Source of the DNA: Flavobacterium pisciphilum
GTDB lineage: Bacteria > Bacteroidota > Bacteroidia > Flavobacteriales > Flavobacteriaceae
Direction of reading: 5' to 3'
Assembly (NCBI RefSeq): GCF_020905345.1
Contig: NZ_JAJJMO010000001.1
Coordinates: 1,488,001-1,552,000 of the forward strand
DNA length: 64,000 nucleotides
The notes beneath the pieces were generated by a model. The model was not told where the DNA came from and ran no database searches. It saw only the letters and a program-made list of their open reading frames with translations. Position numbers and translations under genes: made by a program. This document shows positions 52,957 to 63,410 of this stretch, in pieces. Within the stretch, counting starts at the first letter, position 1, and each line of letters opens with the position of its first letter.

Positions 52957-54138
52957 ATGAAAACAGCATATATAGTTAAAGCTTATCGTACTGCGGTAGG
53001 AAAAGCACCAAAAGGAGTTTTTAGATTTAAAAGACCTGATGAATTGGCTGCAGAAACCATTCAGTTTATGATGAATGAATTGCCTGATTTTGACAAAAAA
53101 CGTATTGATGATGTTATGGTAGGAAATGCCATGCCAGAAGCAGAACAAGGTTTAAACGTAGGTCGTTTAATCTCTCTTATGGGATTAAAAGTAGAAGATG
53201 TTCCTGGTGTAACCGTAAACCGTTACTGTGCATCTGGATTAGAAACTATCGGTATGGCAACAGCTAAAATCCAATCAGGAATGGCTGATTGTATCATTGC
53301 TGGTGGTGCCGAAAGCATGAGTTTTATTCCAATGGGAGGTTACAAACCAACTCCAGATTATAAACTTGCTTCTGAAGGACATGAAGATTATTACTGGGGA
53401 ATGGGATTAACTGCCGAAGCTGTTGCTAAGCAATATAATGTTTCGAGAGAAGACCAAGACGAATTTGCCTATAACTCACATATGAAAGCCTTAAAAGCAC
53501 AAGCTGAGGGTAAATTCGACAAACAAATTGTACCAATTACTGTTGAGCAAACTTTTATCAATGAAAACGGTAAAAAAGAAACAAAATCATACATAGTAAA
53601 CAAAGACGAAGGCCCACGTGCAGGAACCTCTAAAGAAGCTTTAGCTGGATTAAGACCGGTTTTTGCTGCTGATGGAAGTGTAACTGCTGGTAACTCATCT
53701 CAAATGAGTGATGGTGCTGCTTTTGTTTTAATCATGAGCGAGGATATGGTAAAAGAATTAAATCTTGAACCAATTGCAAGATTAGTAAACTTTGCTTCTT
53801 CTGGTGTTGAGCCAAGAATCATGGGTATAGGTCCTGTAAAAGCTATTCCAAAAGCTTTAAAACAAGCAGGATTACAATTAAAAGATATTGATTTAGTAGA
53901 ATTAAACGAAGCTTTTGCTTCTCAATCATTAGCAGTAGTTCGTGAGTTAGGAATAAATCCTGACATCGTAAACGTAAATGGTGGAGCTATCGCATTAGGA
54001 CATCCACTAGGTTGTACAGGTGCAAAACTATCAGTACAATTATTCGATGAAATGAAACGCAGAGGTAGCAAATACGGAATCGTTTCTATGTGTGTAGGAA
54101 CTGGACAAGGTTCTGCTGGGATTTACGAGGTATTGTAA
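52957..54138 (+). CDS. fadA: Acetyl-CoA C-acyltransferase (3-ketoacyl-CoA thiolase)
   Basis: This enzyme performs the thiolytic last step of beta-oxidation. The nucleophile Cys is in [11 protein letters not shown] (about 91), the conserved [11 protein letters not shown] and [10 protein letters not shown] blocks follow, and the second active-site Cys is in [15 protein letters not shown] near the end. The 393-aa length is normal. It is part of the MarR-headed operon; the next gene lies 250 bp on, after a repeat hairpin. Confidence 0.94.
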   Translation: MKTAYIVKAYRTAVGKAPKGVFRFKRPDELAAETIQFMMNELPDFDKKRIDDVMVGNAMPEAEQGLNVGRLISLMGLKVEDVPGVTVNRYCASGLETIGMATAKIQSGMADCIIAGGAESMSFIPMGGYKPTPDYKLASEGHEDYYWGMGLTAEAVAKQYNVSREDQDEFAYNSHMKALKAQAEGKFDKQIVPITVEQTFINENGKKETKSYIVNKDEGPRAGTSKEALAGLRPVFAADGSVTAGNSSQMSDGAAFVLIMSEDMVKELNLEPIARLVNFASSGVEPRIMGIGPVKAIPKALKQAGLQLKDIDLVELNEAFASQSLAVVRELGINPDIVNVNGGAIALGHPLGCTGAKLSVQLFDEMKRRGSKYGIVSMCVGTGQGSAGIYEVL

Positions 54139-54164
54139 TCTAAAATATTTTCATCCGTTTGTCT

Positions 54165-54225
54165 TTTCGACGAAGGAGAAATCACACCTACTGATTAATT
54201 GAATGCGATTTCTCCTTCGTCGAAA
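54165..54225. repeat. Inverted repeat with 19-bp arms (TTTCGACGAAGGAGAAATC)
   Basis: Perfect 19-bp arms flank a 23-bp loop in the gap between the thiolase and acyl-CoA dehydrogenase genes. It is typical of small dispersed Flavobacterium hairpin repeats. It could cause partial termination or RNA processing inside the operon. Confidence 0.75.
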
Positions 54226-54387
54226 TGACAATATTGAGAAGTTCAGATTATAGATAAAAACATAGTCAAATAAAAAAACAAAATAATTGAATTTCAAAAA
54301 GATGACAACAGGTTTCATAAGCAAATTAGACAATAATCTTTCTTCTTAAATCTTTCATCTTCATTAAAAAATAAAAAAAATCAAGCC

Positions 54388-56178
54388 ATGTCAGACAAAA
54401 CAAGAGGAGGTCAATTCCTAGTAAAAGAAACAAAATGCGAAGATATCTTTACACCAGAAGATTTTTCGGAAGAGCAATTAATGATGCGTGACTCTGTAAA
54501 AGAGTTTGTAGACAAAGAAATTTGGCCTAATAAAAATCGTTTCGAGAAAAAAGATTACGCTTTTACTGAAGAAAGTATGCGTAAGGCAGGTGAATTGGGA
54601 CTTTTAGGAGTTGCAGTTCCAGAAGAATACGGTGGATTAGGAATGGGATTCGTATCAACCATGCTAGTTTGTGATTATATCTCAGGAGCTACAGGTTCGT
54701 TCTCAACTGCATTTGGAGCACACACAGGAATTGGAACTATGCCAATCACTTTGTATGGTACTGAAGAGCAAAAGAAAAAATACGTTCCTAAATTAGCATC
54801 AGGTGAATGGTTTGGAGCTTATTGCTTAACTGAGCCAGGAGCAGGATCTGATGCAAACTCAGGAAAAACAAAAGCTGTTTTATCTGAAGATGGAACACAT
54901 TACAAAATTACAGGACAAAAAATGTGGATTTCTAACGCAGGTTTCTGTAGCGTATTTATCGTTTTTGCTCGTATTGGAGATGATAAAAACATTACAGGAT
55001 TTATCGTAGAAAACACTACTGATAATGGAATCTCGATGAATGAAGAAGAGCACAAATTAGGAATTCGTGCTTCATCTACACGTCAGGTTTTCTTTAATGA
55101 TACCAAAGTTCCTGTTGAAAACATGCTTTCAGAAAGAGGAAATGGTTTCAAAATCGCAATGAATGCATTAAATGTTGGTCGTATTAAACTAGCTGCTGCT
55201 TGTCTTGATGCACAAAGAAGAGTAACTTCTGGAGCAGTAAAATATGCTAACGAAAGAATCCAATTTAATACAGCAATTTCTCAATTTGGAGCAATCCGTT
55301 CTAAATTAGCAGAAATGGCTACTAACTGTTATGCTGGAGAAAGTGCATCTTACCGTGCTGCAAAAGATATCGAAGATAGAATTATCGCTCGTGAAGCTGA
55401 AGGAGCTACACATCAAGAAGCAGAATTAAAAGGTGTTGAAGAATATGCTATTGAGTGTTCAATCCTTAAAGTTGCTGTTTCTGAAGATGTTCAGAATTGT
55501 GCTGACGAAGGAATTCAAATTTTTGGAGGTATGGGATTCTCTGAAGATACTCCAATGGAAAGTGCTTGGAGAGATGCAAGAATTGCTCGTATCTACGAAG
55601 GTACAAACGAAATTAACAGAATGCTTTCTGTTGGAATGTTAATCAAAAAAGCCATGAAAGGTCATGTTGATTTATTAGGACCAGCAATGAAAGTATCTGA
55701 AGAATTAATGGGTATTCCTTCTTTTGACACTCCTGATTTCTCAGAATTGTTTGCAGAAGAAAAAGGAATCATTGCTAACTTGAAAAAAGTTTTCTTAATG
55801 GTTGCTGGAAGTGCGGTACAAAAATACGGTCCAGATTTAGATGCTCACCAACAATTATTAATGGCTGCTTCTGACATCTTGATTGAGATCTACATGGCAG
55901 AAAGTACTATCCTTAGAACTGAAAAATTAGCCAAAAAAGAAGGAGAAGCTAAAGTACAAGAGCAAATTGCAATGGCAAAATTATACTTATATAAAGCAGT
56001 AGATATTGTAAATCAAAAAGGAAAAGAAGGAATTATTTCTTTTGCTGAAGGTGACGAACAACGTATGATGTTAATGGGATTACGTCGTTTTACAAAATAT
56101 ACTAACATGCCAAATGTAGTTGCTTTAAGAGAAACGATAACTTCAAAATTAGTTGCAGAAAACGAATACTGCTTCTAA
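54388..56178 (+). CDS. Acyl-CoA dehydrogenase (long-chain/VLCAD-like, 596 aa)
   Basis: This is the FAD enzyme for the first oxidation step of beta-oxidation. Family signatures are CLTEPGAGSDANS, then KMWISNAGF, DEGIQIFGGMGFSED and the catalytic-Glu-type segment RIARIYEGTNEINRML. It has a C-terminal helical extension of about 150 residues beyond the 380-residue core, as in VLCAD-like enzymes that favour long chains. It is the last gene of the operon and is followed by a strong terminator. Confidence 0.93.
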   Translation: MSDKTRGGQFLVKETKCEDIFTPEDFSEEQLMMRDSVKEFVDKEIWPNKNRFEKKDYAFTEESMRKAGELGLLGVAVPEEYGGLGMGFVSTMLVCDYISGATGSFSTAFGAHTGIGTMPITLYGTEEQKKKYVPKLASGEWFGAYCLTEPGAGSDANSGKTKAVLSEDGTHYKITGQKMWISNAGFCSVFIVFARIGDDKNITGFIVENTTDNGISMNEEEHKLGIRASSTRQVFFNDTKVPVENMLSERGNGFKIAMNALNVGRIKLAAACLDAQRRVTSGAVKYANERIQFNTAISQFGAIRSKLAEMATNCYAGESASYRAAKDIEDRIIAREAEGATHQEAELKGVEEYAIECSILKVAVSEDVQNCADEGIQIFGGMGFSEDTPMESAWRDARIARIYEGTNEINRMLSVGMLIKKAMKGHVDLLGPAMKVSEELMGIPSFDTPDFSELFAEEKGIIANLKKVFLMVAGSAVQKYGPDLDAHQQLLMAASDILIEIYMAESTILRTEKLAKKEGEAKVQEQIAMAKLYLYKAVDIVNQKGKEGIISFAEGDEQRMMLMGLRRFTKYTNMPNVVALRETITSKLVAENEYCF

Positions 56179-56212
56179 AATAAAAATAGTTTTTAGTAAA
56201 TTTAATTTGTTC

Positions 56213-56250
56213 AAAACCGCAGCTGTCCCGAAAACACTGCGGTTTTATTT
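56213..56250 (+). terminator. Terminator of the beta-oxidation operon
   Basis: AAAACCGCAG, a 14-base loop and CTGCGGTTTT with following T-rich sequence. Confidence 0.88.
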
Positions 56251-56257
56251 TTTTTAT

Positions 56258-58267
56258 TTAATTAGACTTCATAATTAAATCATTATCACGGTTAGAACCC
56301 AGATTTAAAAAGCGTTCGTACTCTCTTAAAACATCCGAGATAATACCGTCTTTACTTAAATATTGAATATCATAGCCCATTCGATGATCACCAAAATAAG
56401 TAAAAGGGTAAAAAGAAATTTCAGAATCTATATCAGCAGTATTTTTTTCATTAATTAAAGTTTCAGATATAGTGAGTGGCTGGGCCATTACACCATATTT
56501 AAAACTCCTCAATTCATCGTGTTTAATCTCTAATTCAATGGCATGTTTAGGAGTATGAAAGAGATTAATATTGGCCTCTACATTATTATTCGCTAATTCA
56601 ATTTTAAGTTCATCGAATGCTTTTTTTACAGTAGTATCAATAAACTTATGTACATCTTTCTTTTCAGAAAACGTAAGGATTTTTTCGAGATGCTCTTTCC
56701 AATTATTATTATTCCAGTTTAAACTACCATGCGAATATTTCTTCGCACTATATTCATTATCTGCAACAAGTGCCTTCCATAAATTATAACACAACAAAAT
56801 CATTATAATTCCAAAAGGCAATGCAGTTATAAGAGTCATGGTTTGTAATGAAGCCAATCCTCCAGTTCGTAACAAACTTAAAGACAAGACTGACAATAGC
56901 ACTCCCCAAAAAATACTTTGCCATTTAGGAAAACTAGTCGCTCCTTTCGAAGCAATTCCATTCATTATAAAAATACCCGAATCTGCAGAAGTAATGAAAA
57001 AGACACAGATTATAAGTATTGACAACACATTTAAAAGTGTAGTAAAAGGAAAATAATCGAAAAAATTAAATAATAAAGTATCTGGATTGCTTACTAGCAA
57101 ACTTAAACCTCCATTCGCAACATGCTCATCAATCCATACAGCGCTACTTCCAAAAACGGTCATCCATAAAAAATTAAAAAAAGCAGGAATAAACAAAACG
57201 GCTAAAATAAATTCTCTAATAGTTCTTCCTTTTGAGATTTTTGCAATAAATAATCCCACATAAGGTGCCCAAGAAATCCACCATGCCCAATATAAAATAG
57301 TCCACTTAGAGAACCATTCTTGACTCCCTTTTTCATAAGCATAAGTATTAAAAGTAAGAGAAATAAAATGACTAATATAGTGCCCTAACCCTTCTGTAAA
57401 AGTGCTTAAGATATAAATTGACGGCCCAAAAACTAATATAAATAACATTAGTAAAACAGCCAGTATAATATTCAATTCACTTAGTTTCTTTACTCCTTTT
57501 CCTAAACCTGAAATTGCTGAAAAAACTGCAATTACCATAATAACAAGTACAATTGCAATTTGATACTTAAAATCAGAATCAGGAATAATTTTAAGACTTA
57601 CTAATCCGGCACATAACTGTACAACTCCAAAACCCAAAGTTGTAGTAATTCCGAAAAAAGTACTACACAACCCAAAAACATCAATAATATCACCAAATCT
57701 ACCATGTATTTTATCCTTTAGCATTGGGTAAAAGCCACTTCTAATCGCAAGTGGTAGATTGTGTCTATATGTGAAATAAGCTAAAGACAATCCAACAACA
57801 CCATATATAGACCAAGCATGAAAACCCCAGTGAAAAAAGGTATACAATTGTGCCTCTTTAGCTCGAAGATCTACAGCTAAATTAGCATTAGCAGGATTTG
57901 CATAATGAGACATCGTTTCACTTACCCCAAAATACATTAACCCAATTCCCATTCCTGCTGCAAAAAGCATCGCCACCCATGAGAAAAAGGAATAATCAGG
58001 TACAGAATCGTCATTACCAAGTTTTATTTTTCCCAATTTACTAACTGCTAATCCGATTAAAAAAAGCACAAAAACAGTTACAATTAATACATATAACCAA
58101 CTCAGATTTTTAAAAACAATTTCCTTAATAAAATTAAAGGCACCTTCAGCTTCACCTGAGAAAAAACCACAGAATAACGATATAGCAATAATTATTGTTA
58201 AACTTGGAAATGCAACAGATTTAGTGAAATTTGTTTTAAAGATGCTTGAACTGGATAATCTACTCAT
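56258..58267 (-). CDS. BCCT family betaine/carnitine/choline transporter
   Basis: This is a twelve-helix sodium- or proton-coupled uptake system for compatible solutes. The glycine-rich AAGMGIGLMYFGVSE unwinding motif and the Trp-rich ILYWAWWISWAPYVGLFIAKISKGRT signature are unmistakable. A cytosolic C-terminal tail of about 160 residues follows the last helix. I chose the ATG at 58267 (MSRLSSSS); an upstream start at 58300 would add an 11-residue hydrophobic stub. Single gene, facing the chitinase gene with a 270-bp AT-rich gap. Confidence 0.93.
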   Translation of the reverse strand: MSRLSSSSIFKTNFTKSVAFPSLTIIIAISLFCGFFSGEAEGAFNFIKEIVFKNLSWLYVLIVTVFVLFLIGLAVSKLGKIKLGNDDSVPDYSFFSWVAMLFAAGMGIGLMYFGVSETMSHYANPANANLAVDLRAKEAQLYTFFHWGFHAWSIYGVVGLSLAYFTYRHNLPLAIRSGFYPMLKDKIHGRFGDIIDVFGLCSTFFGITTTLGFGVVQLCAGLVSLKIIPDSDFKYQIAIVLVIMVIAVFSAISGLGKGVKKLSELNIILAVLLMLFILVFGPSIYILSTFTEGLGHYISHFISLTFNTYAYEKGSQEWFSKWTILYWAWWISWAPYVGLFIAKISKGRTIREFILAVLFIPAFFNFLWMTVFGSSAVWIDEHVANGGLSLLVSNPDTLLFNFFDYFPFTTLLNVLSILIICVFFITSADSGIFIMNGIASKGATSFPKWQSIFWGVLLSVLSLSLLRTGGLASLQTMTLITALPFGIIMILLCYNLWKALVADNEYSAKKYSHGSLNWNNNNWKEHLEKILTFSEKKDVHKFIDTTVKKAFDELKIELANNNVEANINLFHTPKHAIELEIKHDELRSFKYGVMAQPLTISETLINEKNTADIDSEISFYPFTYFGDHRMGYDIQYLSKDGIISDVLREYERFLNLGSNRDNDLIMKSN

Positions 58268-58535
58268 AATTAGGTATATATATAAAAGAATAAAATGCAA
58301 GATAGGGCTTTAAATTAAAAAGAACAAAAAACAGAGATAACCAATTCATTTACAATGCTTTAAAAAATCAAAAATAAGCACATAAAAATTCAGAAAATAA
58401 AGGAAATCAATCTAAATAAAAACCAATCAAATAAAAATCAGTGCTTCAAAACGAAAATTGAAAAATAAAATTCAGTTTAAATATTCTATATTTAACATTC
58501 AAAAAACCTATTAAAAACTAAAAACTATTAAAAAA

Positions 58536-59630
58536 ATGAAAAGATTAAAACCAATTGCTTTCTTTCTCTTGTGCTGTTTTGCCACAAATACGTTTGCACA
58601 ATCAGCAAAAAAAATTGACGTTATTGCCTATTATACAGGAGATGACAAACTTATTAATGAATATGATGTAAGTAAGCTTACACACATAATTTTTAGCTTC
58701 TGTCATTTAAAAGATGGAAAATTAAGTGTAGACACACCTAAAGATTCTGTTGCAATCAAACACTTAGTTGGATTAAAAAAAACGCATCCAAAACTTAAAG
58801 TTATGCTTTCACTAGGCGGATGGGCAGGATGCGAACCTTGTTCTGAAGTTTTCTCAACTGCACAAGGAAGAAATGTTTTTGCAAAATCAGTAAAAGAAAT
58901 TAACGACTATTTTAAAACTGATGGATTAGATTTAGATTGGGAATATCCTGCTATCGAAGGACTTCCTGGACATTTATATCAAGCTGCAGATAAGCCAAAC
59001 TTCACTGAGCTTGTAAAAGCATTACGTACCTCTTTAGGAAAAAAACATGAACTTAGTTTTGCTGCTGGAGGTTTCCAAAAATTCTTAGACGAATCTATTG
59101 AATGGAAAATTGCAATGCCATTAGTAGACCGTGTAAATATAATGAGCTACGATTTAGTAAATGGATACTCAACAGTAACAGGTCATCATGCTCCTTTATA
59201 TGGTGGAACACCTGACGCGCAATCTACTGATAGAGCAGTATCCTATTTATTAAAATTAGGAATTCCAGCTAATAAATTAGTAATTGGTGGAGCTTTTTAC
59301 ACTCGAATCTGGAAAGATGTTGCCAATGTAAATAATGGTTTATATCAATCAGGAGTACACATTGAAGGGGTTGCATTTAAAAATTATGCAACTACTTTTA
59401 CTGAGGCTAATGGGTGGAAATATTTCTGGGACAATAAAGCAAAAGCAGGCTATTGGTATAATGAAAAAGAACAAAAATTTGCTACTGGGGATGACCTTCC
59501 ATCGATAAAAGAGAAAACAGCTTATGCTATTTCTAAAAAATTAGGTGGTATTATGTTTTGGGAATTACCACTGGACACTCCAAAAAATGGAATGGTTGAT
59601 GCTATATATGAACTGAAAACAAAAAAATAA
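58536..59630 (+). CDS. GH18 chitinase-like glycoside hydrolase
   Basis: A secreted 364-residue enzyme with a signal peptide ending near 22 (TNTFAQ). The GH18 hallmarks are MLSLGGWAG (about 91) and the catalytic DGLDLDWEYP, in which the last Glu is the proton donor. NIMSYDLVNG and the C-terminal GGIMFWELPLD also fit. It has no carbohydrate-binding or T9SS sorting domain, so a periplasmic role on chito-oligosaccharides or glycans is likely. It ends in a good terminator. Confidence 0.93.
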   Translation: MKRLKPIAFFLLCCFATNTFAQSAKKIDVIAYYTGDDKLINEYDVSKLTHIIFSFCHLKDGKLSVDTPKDSVAIKHLVGLKKTHPKLKVMLSLGGWAGCEPCSEVFSTAQGRNVFAKSVKEINDYFKTDGLDLDWEYPAIEGLPGHLYQAADKPNFTELVKALRTSLGKKHELSFAAGGFQKFLDESIEWKIAMPLVDRVNIMSYDLVNGYSTVTGHHAPLYGGTPDAQSTDRAVSYLLKLGIPANKLVIGGAFYTRIWKDVANVNNGLYQSGVHIEGVAFKNYATTFTEANGWKYFWDNKAKAGYWYNEKEQKFATGDDLPSIKEKTAYAISKKLGGIMFWELPLDTPKNGMVDAIYELKTKK

Positions 59631-59646
59631 AAATACCATAAAATAA

Positions 59647-59684
59647 AAATGCGTTAACACTTTCATGAATTGTTAACGCATTTT
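59647..59684. terminator. Bidirectional terminator
   Basis: AAAATGCGTTAAC, a 12-base loop and GTTAACGCATTTT lie between convergent genes. Confidence 0.88.
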
Positions 59685-59706
59685 CAACAAACTAAAATTT
59701 CCCTTT

Positions 59707-60189
59707 TTAGTTCACTTTAGATCTTTCAATCTCCCCAATAAAAGGAATAGAATCCTGTATTTCGCTACTAATTGCTGTTTGTAAATAAAATTCTAATTGT
59801 ACAAATTTTGCAGCATTAATTGCCCCTATCGCCTTTTTGGCTTTAGTATACGTTTTGCTATATAGTTTTTCATAGCTAAGATTATTTTTCAATAGCCCTT
59901 TAGCCAATTCATCTGCTTTGGCATCTGTAAGGGTGGCATAATTCAGAGCATAATCATCTACTAATTTTAATTTTGTCAAACCTAATGATTTGCGTTCAAC
60001 CTCATACCCATCATATACTTTTTGGAAAGCTGCAGTTTGCTCATCAGACAAATTCATATATTGTTTTACAAGTTCTGATTTAGACCTTCCATATATACTC
60101 TGAATAACATCTAGATCTTCTTTCTCCAAAGATTGAGCAAAAGAATTTACAGAAACCACCAGCAATAATGCAATAAGAAACTTTTTCAT
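59707..60189 (-). CDS. Secreted helical hypothetical protein (160 aa)
   Basis: A signal peptide (ending VNSFAQ at about 18) precedes a strongly helical mature part with the pattern LSDEQTAAFQKVYDGYEVERK, broadly like periplasmic Spy/CpxP-type or LTxxQ proteins, though the exact motif is not present. No function is assigned. It is followed on the same strand side by two more small envelope genes, each with its own spacing. Confidence 0.68.
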   Translation of the reverse strand: MKKFLIALLLVVSVNSFAQSLEKEDLDVIQSIYGRSKSELVKQYMNLSDEQTAAFQKVYDGYEVERKSLGLTKLKLVDDYALNYATLTDAKADELAKGLLKNNLSYEKLYSKTYTKAKKAIGAINAAKFVQLEFYLQTAISSEIQDSIPFIGEIERSKVN

Positions 60190-60315
60190 AATTTTAAATT
60201 TAATTTTTATAATACTGATTATATTCTATTAGTTCTGAGAATTGGATATAGACAATTTTAAATCATCATAACTTAATTCCATTATTAATGAATACTTCTA
60301 CGTAAATTTCTAAAC

Positions 60316-60840
60316 CTAATATTTCTTATCAGCATCTACTTTTGGAGCACTTATCTCTCCATAATAAGTTATTGATGAACGATTATTACTATTTACTGAA
60401 AGTGTAGTGCTTCCATTAAAAAAAATAGAAAATATCAAATTATAAATATCATCTTTCCCTTTAACAATAGCCTTAAGATTATAGTACTTCTTCTTTTTTT
60501 CAACTTTTACATTCTCGGGTACCCCTTCAAATTTTATACCTCCCTCACTACCATAACCAATATTAAAACCGCGTCCAAAAAATGGCAGATCACAAGTTAC
60601 TTTTTCAGGATTAAATTTTAAAAAATAAGTATTATAATCCAATATGATAACCCTCCCTCCTTGTGGAGAAATTTTCTGAGCCTCAAACACAAAGTTTTTA
60701 GAATCGATTAGAGCTTCAATTTGTTTTTGCTGCTGTAATTCCTTTTCAGCTTTAAGCTCCTTGGATGTTTTTTTTTGCGCAAAAACAGAGACACTTAGAA
60801 AACATGACAATACTAATAAAATAGATAATTTAGTTTTCAT
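60316..60840 (-). CDS. DUF4251 family exported protein
   Basis: A signal peptide (ending SVFAQ at about 22) is followed by a Lys-rich linker and a beta-rich domain (FVFEAQKISPQGGRVIILDYNTYFLKF and LPFFGRG), the pattern of DUF4251, a Bacteroidota periplasmic family of unknown role. Length (174 aa) is normal. Confidence 0.8.
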   Translation of the reverse strand: MKTKLSILLVLSCFLSVSVFAQKKTSKELKAEKELQQQKQIEALIDSKNFVFEAQKISPQGGRVIILDYNTYFLKFNPEKVTCDLPFFGRGFNIGYGSEGGIKFEGVPENVKVEKKKKYYNLKAIVKGKDDIYNLIFSIFFNGSTTLSVNSNNRSSITYYGEISAPKVDADKKY

Positions 60841-60875
60841 AAAATTAATATTAGTTGCATTAAAATTAAATAATC

Positions 60876-61316
60876 CTATTTTTTGGTAAATCGCATCATA
60901 GCAATATCACCTGAAATAAAATTCAACGTCTTCCCATTATCAGTAATATCGTAAGAAGTTATTTTTAGCATAGTGTCCATAAAAACTTGTTCACCTTGAT
61001 TATCCATGCACATCATTTTAGTACTTGCTAATCCATCTCTAAAACTAATTTTATAACCATCAACATTTAATTTACCTGTAAAAGAATTACAACTATTGTT
61101 TCCTGAAACTCTGTTCTCTTTAGTATCAAAAGTTATCGTTGGTTTTCTATTAGGATACAAACCGTCAAAAGCGATTCTTGGTCCAGTTATATAATTTAAC
61201 TCCCAAGTACCATTAAGCTCTGCTGCTGAATTTGTATTTGTAGTTTTATTCTGTGCAGAATTACATGAAAACAAAATAATTCCTAATACCGCGAAAATTG
61301 TCATTCTTTTTATCAT
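60876..61316 (-). CDS. META-domain (HslJ-like) lipoprotein
   Basis: The lipobox LFSC (Cys about 18) precedes one META domain: LNGTWELNYI, PTITFDTKENRVSGNNSCNSFTGK and ASTKMMCMDNQGEQVFMDTM. These are the family's conserved NxCN and TxMxC blocks. HslJ-like proteins are envelope stress proteins of poorly known mechanism. Length is 146 aa. Confidence 0.88.
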   Translation of the reverse strand: MIKRMTIFAVLGIILFSCNSAQNKTTNTNSAAELNGTWELNYITGPRIAFDGLYPNRKPTITFDTKENRVSGNNSCNSFTGKLNVDGYKISFRDGLASTKMMCMDNQGEQVFMDTMLKITSYDITDNGKTLNFISGDIAMMRFTKK

Positions 61317-61529
61317 AATTGAAAGTTTTAAGTTTTATAAATTACTATTAAAGACTATGTTCAGTATTATTTACAATTAAATTTACACACGAATTTAAGC
61401 AATATTTCATCTATACTTGTAATTTTAAACTTATTTTTAACTTTACTCAGCAATGTTTTTTGCCTTTCCAATGTTTTTGGTTTGATATTTTTAAGCTAAC
61501 TTTACTTTTGATTAAAAAAAACACACATT

Positions 61530-62057
61530 ATGAAAAAAATAATTCTATCTCTTGTAGTAATTGCTACGATTATTACTGGATGTAAAACCAAAAATAACTC
61601 AGAAGATTCAAAAAAATTAACCATTGCACTTGAGCCAAAAAGTAATAGTTCTGTATCGGGTACAGCAACTTTTGTAGAGAAAAAAGGCGAAGTTACTTTT
61701 GTAGCAAAAATTAGCGGCTTAAAGCCTGGAGTTCATGCAATCCACATTCATGAAAAATCAGATTGTACTGCTGCTGACGGAAGTTCTGCAGGAGGTCACT
61801 GGAATCCAACATTTAAGAAACATGGAAAATGGGGTGTTGGAGAATATCACAAAGGGGACATCGGAAACTTTACAGCAGATGAAAAAGGTAATGGAACAAT
61901 TACATTGAAAACAGACGAATGGTGTATTGGTTGTGGTGATCCAACAAAAGATATTTTAGGAAAAGGATTAATCGTACATCAAGATCCAGACGATTTTACT
62001 TCACAACCAGCAGGAAATGCAGGTGCAAGAGTAGCTTGTTCAGCAATCATAAAATAA
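61530..62057 (+). CDS. sodC: Cu/Zn superoxide dismutase lipoprotein
   Basis: This enzyme dismutates superoxide outside the cytoplasm. It has a lipoprotein signal (IITGC, Cys about 18) and the Cu/Zn fold. Copper ligands are in HAIHIHEKSDC, bridging and zinc ligands in GGHWNPTFKKHG, and the last copper His in IVHQDPDDF. Two Cys pairs for disulphides are seen (KSDC with RVACS; an extra CIGC insert). Length is 175 aa. A strong terminator follows. Confidence 0.94.
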   Translation: MKKIILSLVVIATIITGCKTKNNSEDSKKLTIALEPKSNSSVSGTATFVEKKGEVTFVAKISGLKPGVHAIHIHEKSDCTAADGSSAGGHWNPTFKKHGKWGVGEYHKGDIGNFTADEKGNGTITLKTDEWCIGCGDPTKDILGKGLIVHQDPDDFTSQPAGNAGARVACSAIIK

Positions 62058-62073
62058 TTACACAAATCAAAAG

Positions 62074-62107
62074 AACCATTTTATTCACAAAGTAAAATGG
62101 TTTTTTT
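62074..62107 (+). terminator. Terminator of sodC
   Basis: AACCATTTTA, a 9-base loop and TAAAATGGTT followed by a T run. Confidence 0.9.
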
Positions 62108-62167
62108 ATTTTTAATCAATCCTCAAATCATAAAAAAAAGATAGCTTTGTAGCTTCAAATTAAAGCA

Positions 62168-63373
62168 ATGATTAACCCTTCGGCAACAGGTTGGATAGAT
62201 AAATTTTTTAGTAAACAAAAGTTCCCAGAACATGTAGTTACTGAAACTAATAATTCATTCTATCAAAAAGTAAGAGCAACAGGCTTTATTTATGGTCATA
62301 TAATTGCCATAGAAACTCCAGTACCGATTAAAACAAAAGGTTGGTTTAAAACCGAAATTTCAAAAGTAGCTTTATTAAATACTTTATTCAGTGTTTTTTC
62401 CCTAACCAAAAACGATACTAATTCAGAACATTTCATTACCGAAGCATTGGCTTTTTATAATCAAATGAACCCTGAAGGTTTTAATCTATTCAAAATATTA
62501 CTCCCAAAAAGTAGTGATTCACTAACTTTAGAAAGTATTATAGACGAACGTGTTCAAACGAACGACAGTATCATTAGTAAAAACTTTTCTCATTTAGTTA
62601 CAAATGCTTTGCTATTCATTGATGTTTTGGCTTTTCGCCAGTATTTAATTCATGGATCTATTCCAGAAAAATACCTCAAGAAAATAGAAGAAACTGTTAT
62701 GAGCATTGTAGCACTAGCTTTAAAAACCAAAACCAATAAATCACAGTACGACGATTTATTAATTAAACTTTTTGAGGCATCAATCCGCTATAGCAAATTT
62801 TCTAAAGTAACAGTAGCAACTTTAGAAACATTACAATTGCATCATTTTACAAATGAATTAGAAAAATATTATCTAATTGATATGGCCGGAATGGCTTTAT
62901 GGAGTGATGGTATTGTAGAAAATGAAGAAGCTTATTTTTTACATACTCTAGCTAACATTTTAAACGTATCTGATGATTTCGTGGCAGAAAGTATTAAAAG
63001 TACTAATGCTTTTATTACAGAGCATAAAAAGGAGATTCCATATTTTAATTACTCCAATCCTGTAAAGCATTTTTATGATCAGATGACAATGGGTGTAATT
63101 ACGCTTATAAAACGTAATAAAAACCGATTAATCAAGGAAATCATCCAAAGCAAAGAATTAATGCTTCTCCTAGCCTATTCTACCCGTAGAGACCTAGAAC
63201 CTAGCGAAAAGAAGAAAGTAAAAAAACAACTATTAGATATCTGTAAAACGATTCCATCATTAACGATATTCTTACTTCCTGGTGGAAGTTTGTTATTACC
63301 TATACTAATCAAGTTCATCCCCACTTTATTGCCTTCGGCATTTAATGAGAACTTAGATGATGAAAGTGAATAA
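62168..63373 (+). CDS. LETM1-related biofilm-associated family protein
   Basis: The 401-residue protein is largely helical. The C-terminus (LEPSEKKKVKKQLLDICKTIPSLTIFLLPGGSLLLPILIKF) has the LETM1-like membrane-associated signature with its Pro/Gly-rich hydrophobic segment. The middle part has a TerB-like helical bundle (GMALWSDGIVENEEAYFLHTLA). Flavobacterial members have been linked to biofilm formation; the molecular role is unknown. A single gene with a shared terminator. Confidence 0.8.
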   Translation: MINPSATGWIDKFFSKQKFPEHVVTETNNSFYQKVRATGFIYGHIIAIETPVPIKTKGWFKTEISKVALLNTLFSVFSLTKNDTNSEHFITEALAFYNQMNPEGFNLFKILLPKSSDSLTLESIIDERVQTNDSIISKNFSHLVTNALLFIDVLAFRQYLIHGSIPEKYLKKIEETVMSIVALALKTKTNKSQYDDLLIKLFEASIRYSKFSKVTVATLETLQLHHFTNELEKYYLIDMAGMALWSDGIVENEEAYFLHTLANILNVSDDFVAESIKSTNAFITEHKKEIPYFNYSNPVKHFYDQMTMGVITLIKRNKNRLIKEIIQSKELMLLLAYSTRRDLEPSEKKKVKKQLLDICKTIPSLTIFLLPGGSLLLPILIKFIPTLLPSAFNENLDDESE

Positions 63374-63377
63374 AAAC

Positions 63378-63408
63378 AAAAAAAATCGCCTTAAAGGCGA
63401 TTTTTTTT
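63378..63408. terminator. Bidirectional terminator
   Basis: AAATCGCC, TTAA and GGCGATTT with long A and T flanks lie between convergent genes. Confidence 0.9.
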
Positions 63409-63410
63409 AT